Assembly (NCBI RefSeq): GCF_004768465.1 | Contig: NZ_SRMF01000001.1 | Location: forward strand, 1,155,893-1,219,892 | Length of the DNA: 64,000 bases | Source: Natronospirillum operosum | GTDB taxonomy: Bacteria; Pseudomonadota; Gammaproteobacteria; Pseudomonadales; Natronospirillaceae | Direction of reading: 5' to 3' | Part shown: piece after piece, positions 1-7,902 of the stretch | How positions within the stretch are numbered: the first letter of the stretch is position 1 | How the letters are laid out: each line of letters starts with the position of its first letter | The notes under the pieces: model-generated | The model's database searches: none | What the model was told of the DNA's origin: nothing | What the model saw: only the letters and a program-made list of their open reading frames with translations | Position numbers and translations under genes: made by a program

Positions 1-60
1 AGCCAGATACTTTTGTGCACTCTCGGACACGGCTACAACAGAGTTGATGTCATCAGTCAT
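1..60 (-). CDS. nfuA: NfuA-like Fe-S biogenesis protein, N-terminal fragment
   Basis: Only the first 20 codons lie in the window; the gene runs off the left edge. Read on the minus strand it begins MTDDINSVVAVSESAQKYLA, which resembles the start of NfuA (A-type scaffold domain, pattern I-T-x-A-A-x-x-Y-L). NfuA carries or transfers 4Fe-4S clusters to apo-proteins. In Pseudomonas nfuA lies near metH, and here metH is divergent and next door. An IscR-type palindrome in the shared intergenic region fits this identity. The call rests on 20 residues plus context, so another short protein is possible. Confidence 0.5.
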   Translation of the reverse strand, partial: MTDDINSVVAVSESAQKYLA

Positions 61-129
61 TTCGGGTCCCGGTCTCCACTCGAATGAGTTACTGTAAGCC
101 GAGTATAACGAAAGCCGTGGCACAACTGA

Positions 130-154
130 ATACCCTAGTGTTTTACTAGGTTAT
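130..154. promoter_or_regulatory. Predicted IscR type-1-like operator
   Basis: A 25-bp near-palindrome: left part ATACCCTAGT, centre GTTTT, right part ACTAGGTTAT. Against the published type-1 IscR consensus (ATAsyyGACT rwwwy AGTCrrsTAT) I count 20 of 25 matching positions, including the outer ATA/TAT ends. It lies about 70-95 bp upstream of the nfuA-like start and about 120 bp upstream of metH. IscR control of nfuA is described in Pseudomonas. Binding here is inferred. Confidence 0.55.
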
Positions 155-272
155 TAATCACGACTGTCAGACGCCAGACTGGCAAATATTCGACACAGCT
201 GATAACCTATATCAAAGTTTTTTGATATACTTCCGCTCGTTTGATTCCAACACCGATTGCAGGACCTCGTCA

Positions 273-3200
273 ATGGCCGACCGCAGTACTCGAATTCAGC
301 AACTTCATGATGCCGTACAGGAACGTATACTGATTCTGGATGGTGGCATGGGTTCGCTGATCCAGTCACACCAACTGGAAGACCGGGATTATCGCGGCGA
401 CCGCTTTGCCGACCTGCCGCAGAATCTGAAAGGCAACAATGACCTGCTGTCGCTGACCCGGCCCGACGTGATCACCGGCATTTACAACGCCTATCTGGAT
501 GCCGGCGCGGACATCATCGAGACCAACACCTTCAATGCCACCCGTATTTCCCAGGCTGACTACCAACTGGAAGAACTGGTCTACGAGATCAATCTGGAAA
601 GCGCTCGCCTGGCCCGGGCAGCCGCTGACGCCAAGACCGCCGAAACACCGAACCGCCCGCGCTGGGTGACCGGAGTGGTCGGCCCCACCAGCCGCACCCT
701 GTCGATCTCCCCGGATGTGAACAACCCGGCCTATCGCAATGTCACCTTCGAAGAACTGGTTGAAAACTATCAGGAAGCCACCCGGGCCCTGATCGAAGGC
801 GGTGCGGACCTGATCCTGATCGAGACCATTTTCGATACATTGAATGCCAAGGCGGCCATCTTTGCCATTCATTCGGTGTTCGACGAGGTCGGTTTCGAGC
901 TGCCGATCATGATCTCCGGTACCATTACCGATGCCTCCGGGCGCACCCTGTCCGGGCAGACCACCGAGGCCTTCTGGTACTCGGTGAAACATGCCCGACC
1001 CTTCTCGATTGGCCTGAACTGTGCCCTGGGCCCGGAAGAACTGCGCCCCTATGTCGAGGCACTGTCAGAGATCGCCGATACCCGGGTATCGGCGCACCCC
1101 AATGCCGGCCTGCCCAACGAATTCGGCGAGTATGACCTTGACGCCGAAGGCATGGTCAAGACCATCCGCGACTTCGCCGCCAGTGGCTTCGTCAATATCG
1201 TCGGCGGCTGCTGCGGTACCACCCCGGAACATATCCGGGTGATCAGCAACGCCATGCCGGACTACAAGCCGCGCCCGATACCGACCATCGAGCCGCGCCT
1301 GCGTCTCAGTGGGCTGGAGCCCTTCGTGGCCGAGGACAACATCGTCTTCATCAATGTCGGCGAGCGCACCAATGTCACCGGGTCCGCCCGCTTCAGGCGG
1401 CTGATCAAGGAAGACGCCCTGGACGAAGCGCTGGACGTAGCCCGTGAACAGGTCGACAACGGCGCCCAGGTGATCGACATCAACATGGACGAAGGCATGC
1501 TGGACTCGGCCGCCGCCATGGAGCAATTCCTGAAACTGATCGCCTCCGAGCCGGACATCAGCCGGGTGCCCATCATGCTCGACTCTTCCAAGTGGGAGAT
1601 TCTCGAAGTCGGGCTGAAGAATGTGCAGGGCAAGGCCATCGTCAATTCCATCTCGCTGAAGGAAGGCGAAGCACCCTTTCTGCGTCAGGCCCGCCTGTGC
1701 CTGCGCTATGGTGCAGCGGTCGTGGTCATGGCCTTTGACGAAGACGGCCAGGCCGACACCCAGGCACGCAAGATCGAAATCTGCGCGCGCAGCTACAAGC
1801 TGCTGACCGAACTGGGCTTCCCGCCGGAAGACATCATCTTCGACCCCAATATCTTCGCCATTGCCACCGGCATCGACGAGCACAACAACTATGCGGTGGA
1901 CTTTATCGAAGCCACCCGCTGGATTCGCAAGAACCTGCCGCATGCGTCAGTCAGCGGCGGCCTGTCCAATGTGTCCTTCTCCTTCCGCGGCAACAATGCG
2001 GTGCGCGAGGCCATTCACTCGGTGTTTCTGTATCACGCCATCAAGGCCGGCATGAACATGGGCATCGTCAACGCCGGCCAGTTGGTGGTGTATGACGACA
2101 TTCCGGAAGCGCTGAAGAAGGCGGTGGAGGATGTGGTGCTGAACCGCACCCCCGAGGCCACCGAAAATCTGCTGGCGCTGGCCGAAAGCTACAAGGGCGA
2201 CGGCCAGACCGCGCGCAAGGAAGACCTGGCCTGGCGTGAAGCACCGGTCAACAAGCGCATCGAGCATGCACTGGTGAAGGGCATCACCCAGTTCATCCTC
2301 GAGGATACCGAAGAAGCCCGCCAGCAGGCTGACCGCCCCATCGAGGTGATCGAAGGCCCGCTGATGGACGGCATGAATGTGGTTGGTGATCTGTTTGGTG
2401 CCGGCAAGATGTTCCTGCCCCAGGTGGTCAAATCTGCCCGCGTCATGAAGCAGGCGGTGGCGCACCTGATTCCCTATATCGAGGCCGAGAAGACCGAAGC
2501 CAGCAAGCCGAAAGGCAAGATCCTGATGGCCACGGTCAAGGGCGACGTGCACGACATCGGCAAGAACATTGTCGGCGTGGTGCTGCAGTGCAACAACTTC
2601 GAGGTGATCGACCTCGGCGTCATGGTGCCGGCAGAGAAGATCCTCAAGGTGGCCCACGACGAACAGGTCAACATCATCGGCCTCAGCGGTCTGATCACGC
2701 CGTCACTGGATGAAATGGTGCATGTGGCGCGCGAGATGCAGCGGCTGGATTTTCAGATTCCATTGCTGATCGGTGGTGCCACCACCTCCAAGGCGCATAC
2801 GGCCGTGAAGATCGAGCCCCAGTATCACAATGACGCCACCATCTATGTGACCGATGCCTCGCGGGCGGTATCGGTGGCCGCGAAACTGCTCAGCGACACC
2901 CAGAAACCGGACTATATCGCCGAGATCAATGCCGAATACGACAAGGTGCGTGACCGCAACAAGAACCGCAAGGCGCGCGCCATGATCAGCTATGAACAGG
3001 CCATCGACAACGGCCTCGAGCTGGACTTTTCCGACTACACACCGCCCGAACCGCGTCGCCCGGGCAATCATGTGCTGGAGAACTACCCGCTGGAAAAGCT
3101 GGTCGACTACATTGACTGGACGCCCTTCTTCATGACCTGGGAACTGCACGGCAAATACCCGCGTATTCTTGATGACAAGGTCGTTGGTGAGGAGGCACGC

Positions 3201-3962
3201 AAGCTGTTTGCCGACGCCCAGGCCATGCTGAAGAAACTGATTGCGGAAAGGCGCCTCAAGGCCAACGCCGTGTTCGGCCTGTGGCCGGCCAACCGCACGG
3301 CGCCGGATACCATCACGGTCTATACCGACGAGTCGCGCACTCAGATAAAGAAAGAACTGTTCCATCTGCGCCAGCAGAGCCAGAAGCCCGAAGGCCGACC
3401 CAACCAGTCACTGGCTGATTACATCGCCCCGCCGGGCACACCGGACTATATCGGCGGTTTTGTGGTCACCAGTGGCCTGGGTGCCGAAGAGCTGGCTGCC
3501 GAATACGAGGCGCAGCATGACGACTACAACTCGATCATGGTCAAGGCACTGGCCGACCGTCTGGCCGAGGCCTTTGCGGAAAAACTGCATGAACTGGTGC
3601 GCAAGGACTACTGGGGCTATGCGGCAGATGAACAGCTCAGCAATGACGAGCTGATTCGCGAGCGCTACCAGGGCATTCGGCCGGCACCCGGCTACCCGGC
3701 CTGCCCCGATCACACGGAAAAGGCCACCCTGTTCGAGCTGCTGGAGGCGCCCGCCAGATCCGGGGTGTCACTGACCGACAGCTTTGCCATGACCCCGGCT
3801 GCCGCCGTCAGCGGCTTCTATTTCAGCCATCCGCAGGCCGACTACTTCGGCCTGGGCAAGATCCAGAAGGATCAGGTTGAAGACCTGGCCCGGCGCAAGG
3901 GTATGGACCTGCCCACGCTCGAGCGCTGGCTGTCGCCCGTGCTGGGGTATGAACCGGGTTGA
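273..3962 (+). CDS. metH: Cobalamin-dependent methionine synthase
   Basis: Transfers the methyl group of 5-methyltetrahydrofolate to homocysteine through methylcobalamin, giving methionine. At 1229 residues it has full family length with all four modules. The N-terminal homocysteine domain has zinc ligands Cys250 (NCALGP) and Cys313/Cys314 (GGCCGTTP). A pterin-binding domain follows at about 370-630. The B12 domain has [11 protein letters not shown] with the cobalt-ligand His760, and a C-terminal AdoMet reactivation domain follows. An upstream in-frame ATG at 222 would add 17 residues, but the ATG at 273 has AGGA eight bases ahead and gives the normal N-terminus ([11 protein letters not shown]). 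Divergent from the nfuA-like gene. Confidence 0.97.
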   Translation: MADRSTRIQQLHDAVQERILILDGGMGSLIQSHQLEDRDYRGDRFADLPQNLKGNNDLLSLTRPDVITGIYNAYLDAGADIIETNTFNATRISQADYQLEELVYEINLESARLARAAADAKTAETPNRPRWVTGVVGPTSRTLSISPDVNNPAYRNVTFEELVENYQEATRALIEGGADLILIETIFDTLNAKAAIFAIHSVFDEVGFELPIMISGTITDASGRTLSGQTTEAFWYSVKHARPFSIGLNCALGPEELRPYVEALSEIADTRVSAHPNAGLPNEFGEYDLDAEGMVKTIRDFAASGFVNIVGGCCGTTPEHIRVISNAMPDYKPRPIPTIEPRLRLSGLEPFVAEDNIVFINVGERTNVTGSARFRRLIKEDALDEALDVAREQVDNGAQVIDINMDEGMLDSAAAMEQFLKLIASEPDISRVPIMLDSSKWEILEVGLKNVQGKAIVNSISLKEGEAPFLRQARLCLRYGAAVVVMAFDEDGQADTQARKIEICARSYKLLTELGFPPEDIIFDPNIFAIATGIDEHNNYAVDFIEATRWIRKNLPHASVSGGLSNVSFSFRGNNAVREAIHSVFLYHAIKAGMNMGIVNAGQLVVYDDIPEALKKAVEDVVLNRTPEATENLLALAESYKGDGQTARKEDLAWREAPVNKRIEHALVKGITQFILEDTEEARQQADRPIEVIEGPLMDGMNVVGDLFGAGKMFLPQVVKSARVMKQAVAHLIPYIEAEKTEASKPKGKILMATVKGDVHDIGKNIVGVVLQCNNFEVIDLGVMVPAEKILKVAHDEQVNIIGLSGLITPSLDEMVHVAREMQRLDFQIPLLIGGATTSKAHTAVKIEPQYHNDATIYVTDASRAVSVAAKLLSDTQKPDYIAEINAEYDKVRDRNKNRKARAMISYEQAIDNGLELDFSDYTPPEPRRPGNHVLENYPLEKLVDYIDWTPFFMTWELHGKYPRILDDKVVGEEARKLFADAQAMLKKLIAERRLKANAVFGLWPANRTAPDTITVYTDESRTQIKKELFHLRQQSQKPEGRPNQSLADYIAPPGTPDYIGGFVVTSGLGAEELAAEYEAQHDDYNSIMVKALADRLAEAFAEKLHELVRKDYWGYAADEQLSNDELIRERYQGIRPAPGYPACPDHTEKATLFELLEAPARSGVSLTDSFAMTPAAAVSGFYFSHPQADYFGLGKIQKDQVEDLARRKGMDLPTLERWLSPVLGYEPG

Positions 3963-3993
3963 CTCCTCGGCCACACACGGGAGCCCCGGTTCG

Positions 3994-4020
3994 AATGCGT
4001 GAGCAAGGCTCACAGCCTAC
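3994..4020 (-). repeat. REP element, family 2 (GTAGGC type), inverted copy
   Basis: On the minus strand it starts GTAGGCT, then a hairpin GTGAGC-CTT-GCTCAC, then GCAT. It faces the copy at 4038-4064. The stem differs from that copy at paired positions (GTGAGC/GCTCAC versus GTGGCC/GGCCAC), so pairing is kept. Confidence 0.6.
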
Positions 4021-4037
4021 GGTACGGCGGCTCCTTT

Positions 4038-4064
4038 GTAGGCAGTGGCCCTTGGCCACGCATG
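4038..4064 (+). repeat. REP element, family 2 (GTAGGC type), direct copy
   Basis: Starts GTAGGCA, then stem GTGGCC, loop CTT, stem GGCCAC, then GCATG. A second copy identical at 26 of 27 positions lies at 28191-28217, so this is a dispersed element. With 3994-4020 it forms an inverted pair in the metH-DUF2970 gap. The rest of that gap (3963-4162) shows nothing else recognisable. Confidence 0.65.
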
Positions 4065-4175
4065 GATGCCCCTGTTCGTCTGCAGCGGTGCTTCATTCTG
4101 AAAGGACACTGGCAGAACAAATCATCTGGCGGTACAGTACCGCCCTGCCCCGCCTATTGATTTGAGAGAGATAAC

Positions 4176-4412
4176 ATGGCCGAACAACCCGACAACACCC
4201 AACCTGAAAACAAGCGTGATAAAGGCGTGGTTTTGAGCACCATCAAGAGTGTGCTGGCCGCTTTTCTAGGGGTGCAGTCAAAGAAAAACTGGGAAAAGGA
4301 TATGGAAACGCCTTCCCCATTGCGCTTCATATTCGGCGGCCTGGTTCTCGGCTTTCTGTTTTTTGCCACCATCTTTCTGGTGACCTGGATTATTTCCTCG
4401 TACATTGTTTGA
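4176..4412 (+). CDS. DUF2970 family small membrane protein
   Basis: A 78-residue protein matching the DUF2970 pattern: a charged N-terminus, the segment VLAAFLGVQSKKNWEKD at about 27-43, then one hydrophobic helix at about 51-77 (FIFGGLVLGFLFFATIFLV). Likely a single-pass inner-membrane protein with the N-terminus in the cytoplasm. A GAGAGAG Shine-Dalgarno precedes the ATG at good distance. Function of the family is unknown. It follows metH after a REP pair, so cotranscription is doubtful. Confidence 0.8.
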   Translation: MAEQPDNTQPENKRDKGVVLSTIKSVLAAFLGVQSKKNWEKDMETPSPLRFIFGGLVLGFLFFATIFLVTWIISSYIV

Positions 4413-4658
4413 TTTGGAAGTTGTGAGTCGAAGGTTGGAAGTTGAAAGTCGAAAGTTGTGAGTCAAAAGTAGGCAGTGCACAGTCGACAGCTGGGTTTAG
4501 TCGACAGAAGACGGTAGACGGTAGACGGTAGACGGTAGACGGTAGAATCGTTCCAAACCACTGAAGGCTGTCAAACCTCCACTGTCTACTGTGTACTGTC
4601 ATCTGTCGACTAGAGCCCCACTGTCGACTTTCAACTTTCTTCTTCCGACTCAAACAAA
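4413..4658. repeat. Imperfect inverted repeat with tandem heptamers
   Basis: A non-coding stretch built from short recurring words (AGTTGAAAGTCGAAAG, AGTCGACAG, AGTAGACAGT). The left half read forward and the right half read in reverse complement share segments such as AGTCGACAGAAGACGGTA and AGTCGACAGATGACAGTA, so the whole is a degenerate inverted repeat. Inside the left arm, AGACGGT is repeated five times exactly (4509-4543). No ORF with coding character is seen. Confidence 0.7.
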
Positions 4659-4685
4659 AAACCGCAGCCTTTCGGGCTGCGGTTT
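4659..4685 (-). terminator. Rho-independent terminator
   Basis: Stem AAACCGCAGCC / GGCTGCGGTTT with a 5-base loop. Read on the minus strand it is followed by TTTGTTTG, so it ends transcription of the 35-codon ORF at 4719-4826. Confidence 0.75.
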
Positions 4686-4718
4686 CAAGAGGTTTGCGTA
4701 AAGCTTGTCTGACTCGGA

Positions 4719-4826
4719 TCAGGCGCCGGCCACCCAGTAGATTGCCGTTGCTGCCAGAATCACAATGATGGCGACCGCCGCAATGGCGTCGGCCTGTTCA
4801 TCAGAAAAACGCGAAGGTTTTGCCAT
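4719..4826 (-). CDS. Small single-pass membrane protein, 35 residues
   Basis: Begins MAKPSRFSDEQADAIAAVA and ends with a hydrophobic helix (AIIVILAATAIYWVAGA). The amphipathic start followed by one membrane span, an AGG Shine-Dalgarno eight bases before the ATG, and a terminator right after the stop all support a real gene. An alternative ATG at 4841 adds five residues (MQVTE) and has GGGG at good distance, so the start is uncertain. I do not recognise a named family. Confidence 0.6.
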   Translation of the reverse strand: MAKPSRFSDEQADAIAAVAIIVILAATAIYWVAGA

Positions 4827-4970
4827 TTCAGTTACCTGCATAGAATGCACCCCAATAAGTTGCTGCGTATGATACTGTGCCGGCCTGCAACGTCAAGCAC
4901 CGCAGGCTTGTAAGACCCAAATGATTGTCCGACAATGAGCACCTCAAGAGCCGCAAGCCACTCACGGTTT

Positions 4971-5014
4971 TTAATAACCAGATTCTATCTCAGTATAAGT
5001 ATTTAATATTTTTT
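4971..5014. promoter_or_regulatory. Putative sulfur-regulon (CysB-like) upstream element of cysI
   Basis: The block TTAATAACCA, then ATCTCA, ATAAGT and TTTAATATTTT, is almost repeated at 25915-25958 in front of the SLC13 permease gene. The two genes are otherwise unrelated in sequence but plausibly share sulfur metabolism. CysB is the natural candidate for cysI, but the assignment is inference. Confidence 0.5.
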
Positions 5015-5081
5015 CGCATAAGCCCTCTCTGTTATTCTCGCTGCCTGACAAGCTCCTACCTCCCAATCCGGACAAGGTGTA

Positions 5082-6734
5082 ATGTACGTTTACAACGATT
5101 ATGACCAGCAGTTGGTCAATGACCGCGTCGAACAGTTCCGCGAACAGACGCAACGCTACCTGGCAGGCGAACTGGAAGAATCCGAGTTCCTGCCCCTGCG
5201 CCTGCAGAACGGCCTCTATGTGCAGCGTCATGCCCCCATGCTGCGCATTGCCATCCCCTACGGGATGCTGTCCTCTCTCCAGTTGCGCAAACTGGCCGAC
5301 ATCGCGGATGAATACGACCGCAGCTATGGCCACTTCAGCACCCGTCAGAATATCCAGCTGAACTGGCCTGAACTGGAGCGCGTGCCGGACATTCTGGCCG
5401 AGCTGGCCACGGTACAGATGCATGCCATCCAGACCAGCGGCAACTGCATTCGCAACACCACCACGGATCAGTTTGCCGGCGTGCTGGCCGACGAGATCGT
5501 GGACCCCCGTCCGTATTGTGAACTGATCCGCCAGTGGTCGACATTTCACCCGGAATTTGCCTTCCTGCCGCGCAAGTTCAAGATTGCGGTAAACAGCGCC
5601 GAGAGTACGGACCGGGCGGCCACCCGGGTGCATGACATTGGCGTGCAGATCATCCGCAACAACGCCGGCGAGCTGGGTTACCGAATCTATGCCGGCGGTG
5701 GCCTGGGCCGTACTCCGGTCATTGGCCAGGTAGTGTCCGAGTTCGTGCCCGAAAAGCATCTGCTGACCTATCTGGAAGCCATAGTACGCGTCTACAACCA
5801 GCACGGTCGCCGGGACAACAAGTTCAAGGCCCGTATCAAGATACTGGTACGCGCCATGGGTATCGAAAAGTTCCGCGAAAAGGTCGAAGCCGAATGGGCA
5901 CACCTGAAGGACAACGACAGTACCCTGACCGGCAACGAGATCAAGCGCATGCAGGCGCATTTCTCGGAACCGGACTATGCGGACCTGCCCGCGACCGACC
6001 CGGCGGTGGAACAGCTCAAGGCCGACAGCAAGGGCTTTCGCAACTGGCTGGAACGCAATGCCACCGCGCACCGGGTGCCCGGCTATACCGCCATCACCCT
6101 GTCACTGAAAAAGACCGGCGTCGCACCGGGTGATATCACCTCGAAGCAGATGCGGGCGGCGGCTGATCTGGCCGAACGTTACAGCTTTGGCGAAACCAGA
6201 GTCAGCCATTTCCAGAATCTGATTCTGGCCGATGTGCGCGTGAGCGACCTGCCTGCCCTGTGGGAAGAGGCCAAGGCCAATGGATTTGCCACCCCGAACA
6301 TCGGCACCCTGACCGACATCATCTGCTGCCCGGGTGGTGACTTCTGCAGCCTGGCCAACGCCAAGTCGATTCCGATTGCCGAGCAGATTCAGCGCCAGTT
6401 CGATGATCTGGACTATGTCTATGATCTGGGCAATCTGGACCTGAACATCTCCGGCTGCATGAATGCCTGTGGCCACCACCATGTGGGCAATATCGGCATT
6501 CTGGGCGTCGACAAGAAAGGTGCCGAGTTCTACCAGATTTCTCTGGGCGGTGACTCGGGTCTCGATGCCTCGCTGGGCAAGATTCTGGGGCCTTCCTTCA
6601 ATGCCGAGGAAGTGCCGAGCGTGATCGAGAAGATCATCAATGTGTATGTCAAAGAGCGCACGGAAGAGGAAGAGTTCATCGATACCGTGCGCCGGATCGG
6701 CATTCAGCCGTTCAAGGAGCAAGTCTATGCCTGA
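5082..6734 (+). CDS. cysI: Assimilatory sulfite reductase, siroheme/4Fe-4S subunit
   Basis: Reduces sulfite to sulfide with six electrons for cysteine synthesis. The 550-residue protein has two ferredoxin-like halves and two siroheme/4Fe-4S half-domains. Cluster ligands are Cys416 and Cys422 (CCPGGDFC) and Cys459 and Cys463 (GCMNACGHHH), the C-x5-C ... C-x3-C pattern of the sulfite/nitrite reductase family. Pseudomonas encodes the same single-polypeptide CysI with the DUF934 gene directly downstream, as here, where the next start overlaps the cysI stop by 8 bases. The AT-rich block at 4971-5014 probably controls it. A nitrite reductase role is less likely given the context. Confidence 0.93.
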   Translation: MYVYNDYDQQLVNDRVEQFREQTQRYLAGELEESEFLPLRLQNGLYVQRHAPMLRIAIPYGMLSSLQLRKLADIADEYDRSYGHFSTRQNIQLNWPELERVPDILAELATVQMHAIQTSGNCIRNTTTDQFAGVLADEIVDPRPYCELIRQWSTFHPEFAFLPRKFKIAVNSAESTDRAATRVHDIGVQIIRNNAGELGYRIYAGGGLGRTPVIGQVVSEFVPEKHLLTYLEAIVRVYNQHGRRDNKFKARIKILVRAMGIEKFREKVEAEWAHLKDNDSTLTGNEIKRMQAHFSEPDYADLPATDPAVEQLKADSKGFRNWLERNATAHRVPGYTAITLSLKKTGVAPGDITSKQMRAAADLAERYSFGETRVSHFQNLILADVRVSDLPALWEEAKANGFATPNIGTLTDIICCPGGDFCSLANAKSIPIAEQIQRQFDDLDYVYDLGNLDLNISGCMNACGHHHVGNIGILGVDKKGAEFYQISLGGDSGLDASLGKILGPSFNAEEVPSVIEKIINVYVKERTEEEEFIDTVRRIGIQPFKEQVYA

Positions 6735-7221
6735 GTTGATCGTCAATCGCGAAGTAGTGGCCGATACCTTCAGCTATCTGACCGTAGAAGATGCCGTGCC
6801 CGCGACCGGTGATGTGATCGTGCCACTGGCGGTCTGGCAGGATCAGGCCGACAGCCTGCTGGCACGCGGCGGCCGCACCGGCGTCTGGCTGGCCAGCGAT
6901 CAACTGGCCGAGGATCTGGACGAGCGCGTTCACCAGGCCGATGTGGTGGCCATCGAGTTCCCGAAGTTTGTTGACGGGCGAGGCTTTTCCACCGCCTATC
7001 TGCTGCGCAATCGGTTGAATTATCAGGGTGAGCTGCGCGCCATCGGCGATATTCTGCTGGATCAGCTGTTCTACTTGCAGCGGGTCGGTTTCAATGCCTT
7101 CCTGCTGCCCGACGGCAAGCCGGCGGCCAAGGGGCTGGAGCTGCTCGAGCCCATCTCCGTGCGCTACCAGGCCTCCACCGACACCCCCAGTCCGCTGTTC
7201 CGGCAGTTGGAGAGCGCCTGA
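6727..7221 (+). CDS. DUF934 protein, CysI partner
   Basis: A 164-residue DUF934 protein. Its ATG lies inside the last codons of cysI (8-base overlap), so the two are translationally coupled. This cysI-DUF934 pairing is conserved in Pseudomonas and relatives, and the family is thought to support assimilatory sulfite reduction, but its biochemical role is unsettled. The start MPELIVNREVVAD is chosen by the overlap and by similarity; extending further upstream only reads cysI in another frame. The tail after LEPISVRY is low-complexity. Confidence 0.88.
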   Translation: MPELIVNREVVADTFSYLTVEDAVPATGDVIVPLAVWQDQADSLLARGGRTGVWLASDQLAEDLDERVHQADVVAIEFPKFVDGRGFSTAYLLRNRLNYQGELRAIGDILLDQLFYLQRVGFNAFLLPDGKPAAKGLELLEPISVRYQASTDTPSPLFRQLESA

Positions 7222-7294
7222 GAACCTTCCCCGCAGTCACCTCGGGGCCCCGTGCCACCTGAGTTTCCGGTGCTCAGTTGCCGTCGCCAGGCTC

Positions 7295-7459
7295 GGGCAC
7301 ATGCCCTGTGAGACACGCCAAAAACTCATACCAGGCCCGTCCCCGGGTCTGACCCTCCGGGCTCGCTTCGCTCATGCAAAAACGCTCCCGGCGTTTTTGT
7401 CCCTGACAGCTCGGTTGCGGCCGTCCCTGGCCGCAAACGGTCTCACAGGGCATGCACCC
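7295..7459. repeat. Inverted repeat, about 20-bp arms
   Basis: Left arm GGGCACATGCCCTGTGAGAC (7295-7314); right arm GTCTCACAGGGCATGCACCC (7440-7459). The arms pair at 18 of 20 positions. The 125 bp between them contain smaller palindromes (AAAACGC/GCGTTTTT, CGGCCGTCCCTGGCCG). No ORF or transposase is inside. Confidence 0.55.
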
Positions 7460-7493
7460 GGCAGGCGACTCCAACCCTGCCACCAGAACCCTT

Positions 7494-7516
7494 GTAGTGA
7501 GGGACGCAAGTCCCGA
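7494..7516 (+). repeat. REP element, family 1
   Basis: GTAG head, TGA spacer, then hairpin GGGAC-GCAA-GTCCC and GA. The four-base loop is of the GNRA type. Confidence 0.65.
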
Positions 7517-7557
7517 CCGGGCCCGCAAGGCCCTATGGAGGGCGGCTGCGCCGCCCA

Positions 7558-7580
7558 TCGAGACTCGCGTCGCTCGCTAC
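7558..7580 (-). repeat. REP element, family 1, inverted and variant
   Basis: On the minus strand: GTAGCGA, then GCGAC-GCGA-GTCTC, GA. The GCGAC arm matches the 28271 copy, but the right arm GTCTC breaks one pair. Confidence 0.55.
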
Positions 7581-7606
7581 AAATATCGATTTATGCCACA
7601 TCATCA

Positions 7607-7629
7607 TCGAGACTTGCGTCCCTTGCTAC
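7607..7629 (-). repeat. REP element, family 1, inverted
   Basis: On the minus strand: GTAGCAA, then GGGAC-GCAA-GTCTC, GA. Second inverted copy of the cluster. Confidence 0.55.
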
Positions 7630-7841
7630 ACGTGCCTCACTTGTATGTTAAACCCAGTCAATGATGAAGCGTTGAACCGGTTTCGGGGGGAGCCTGACGC
7701 CTCGCGGAGGATCCGGAGGATCAGCGGGCCACTTGTCTGAGCGCAGCGAGTTTGCGGCCCGCCCGACGGGGACCAGAGACAGCCGGAAACAAGGCACCAC
7801 GGTTCGCGGTCTGTCGGGGCTGGCAGGACCTGTCGCCCCTA

Positions 7842-7864
7842 TCGGCACTTGCGTGCCTCGCTAC
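7842..7864 (-). repeat. REP element, family 1, compensated stem
   Basis: On the minus strand: GTAGCGA, then GGCAC-GCAA-GTGCC, GA. Both sides of the stem changed together relative to GGGAC/GTCCC. Confidence 0.6.
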
Positions 7865-7902
7865 GCGATCCAGCCCAAACCAAGCGCCAGAGGTACGGCC
7901 GC

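Larger units (their letters stand above)
7222..7902. other. Non-coding REP island between DUF934 gene and amylosucrase
   Basis: 681 bases without a credible gene. It holds a 20-bp inverted repeat (arms 7295-7314 and 7440-7459) around a segment with small hairpins, and four family-1 REP elements (7494-7516, 7558-7580, 7607-7629, 7842-7864). Short ORFs here read through repeats and lack Shine-Dalgarno sites. Confidence 0.7.

Noticed and set aside
1021-1242. Small ORFs inside metH on both strands
   Set aside because: Frame shadows of a fully conserved gene.
4509-4543. CRISPR or phage attachment repeat
   Set aside because: A perfect 7-bp microsatellite with no spacers, no integrase and no tRNA nearby.
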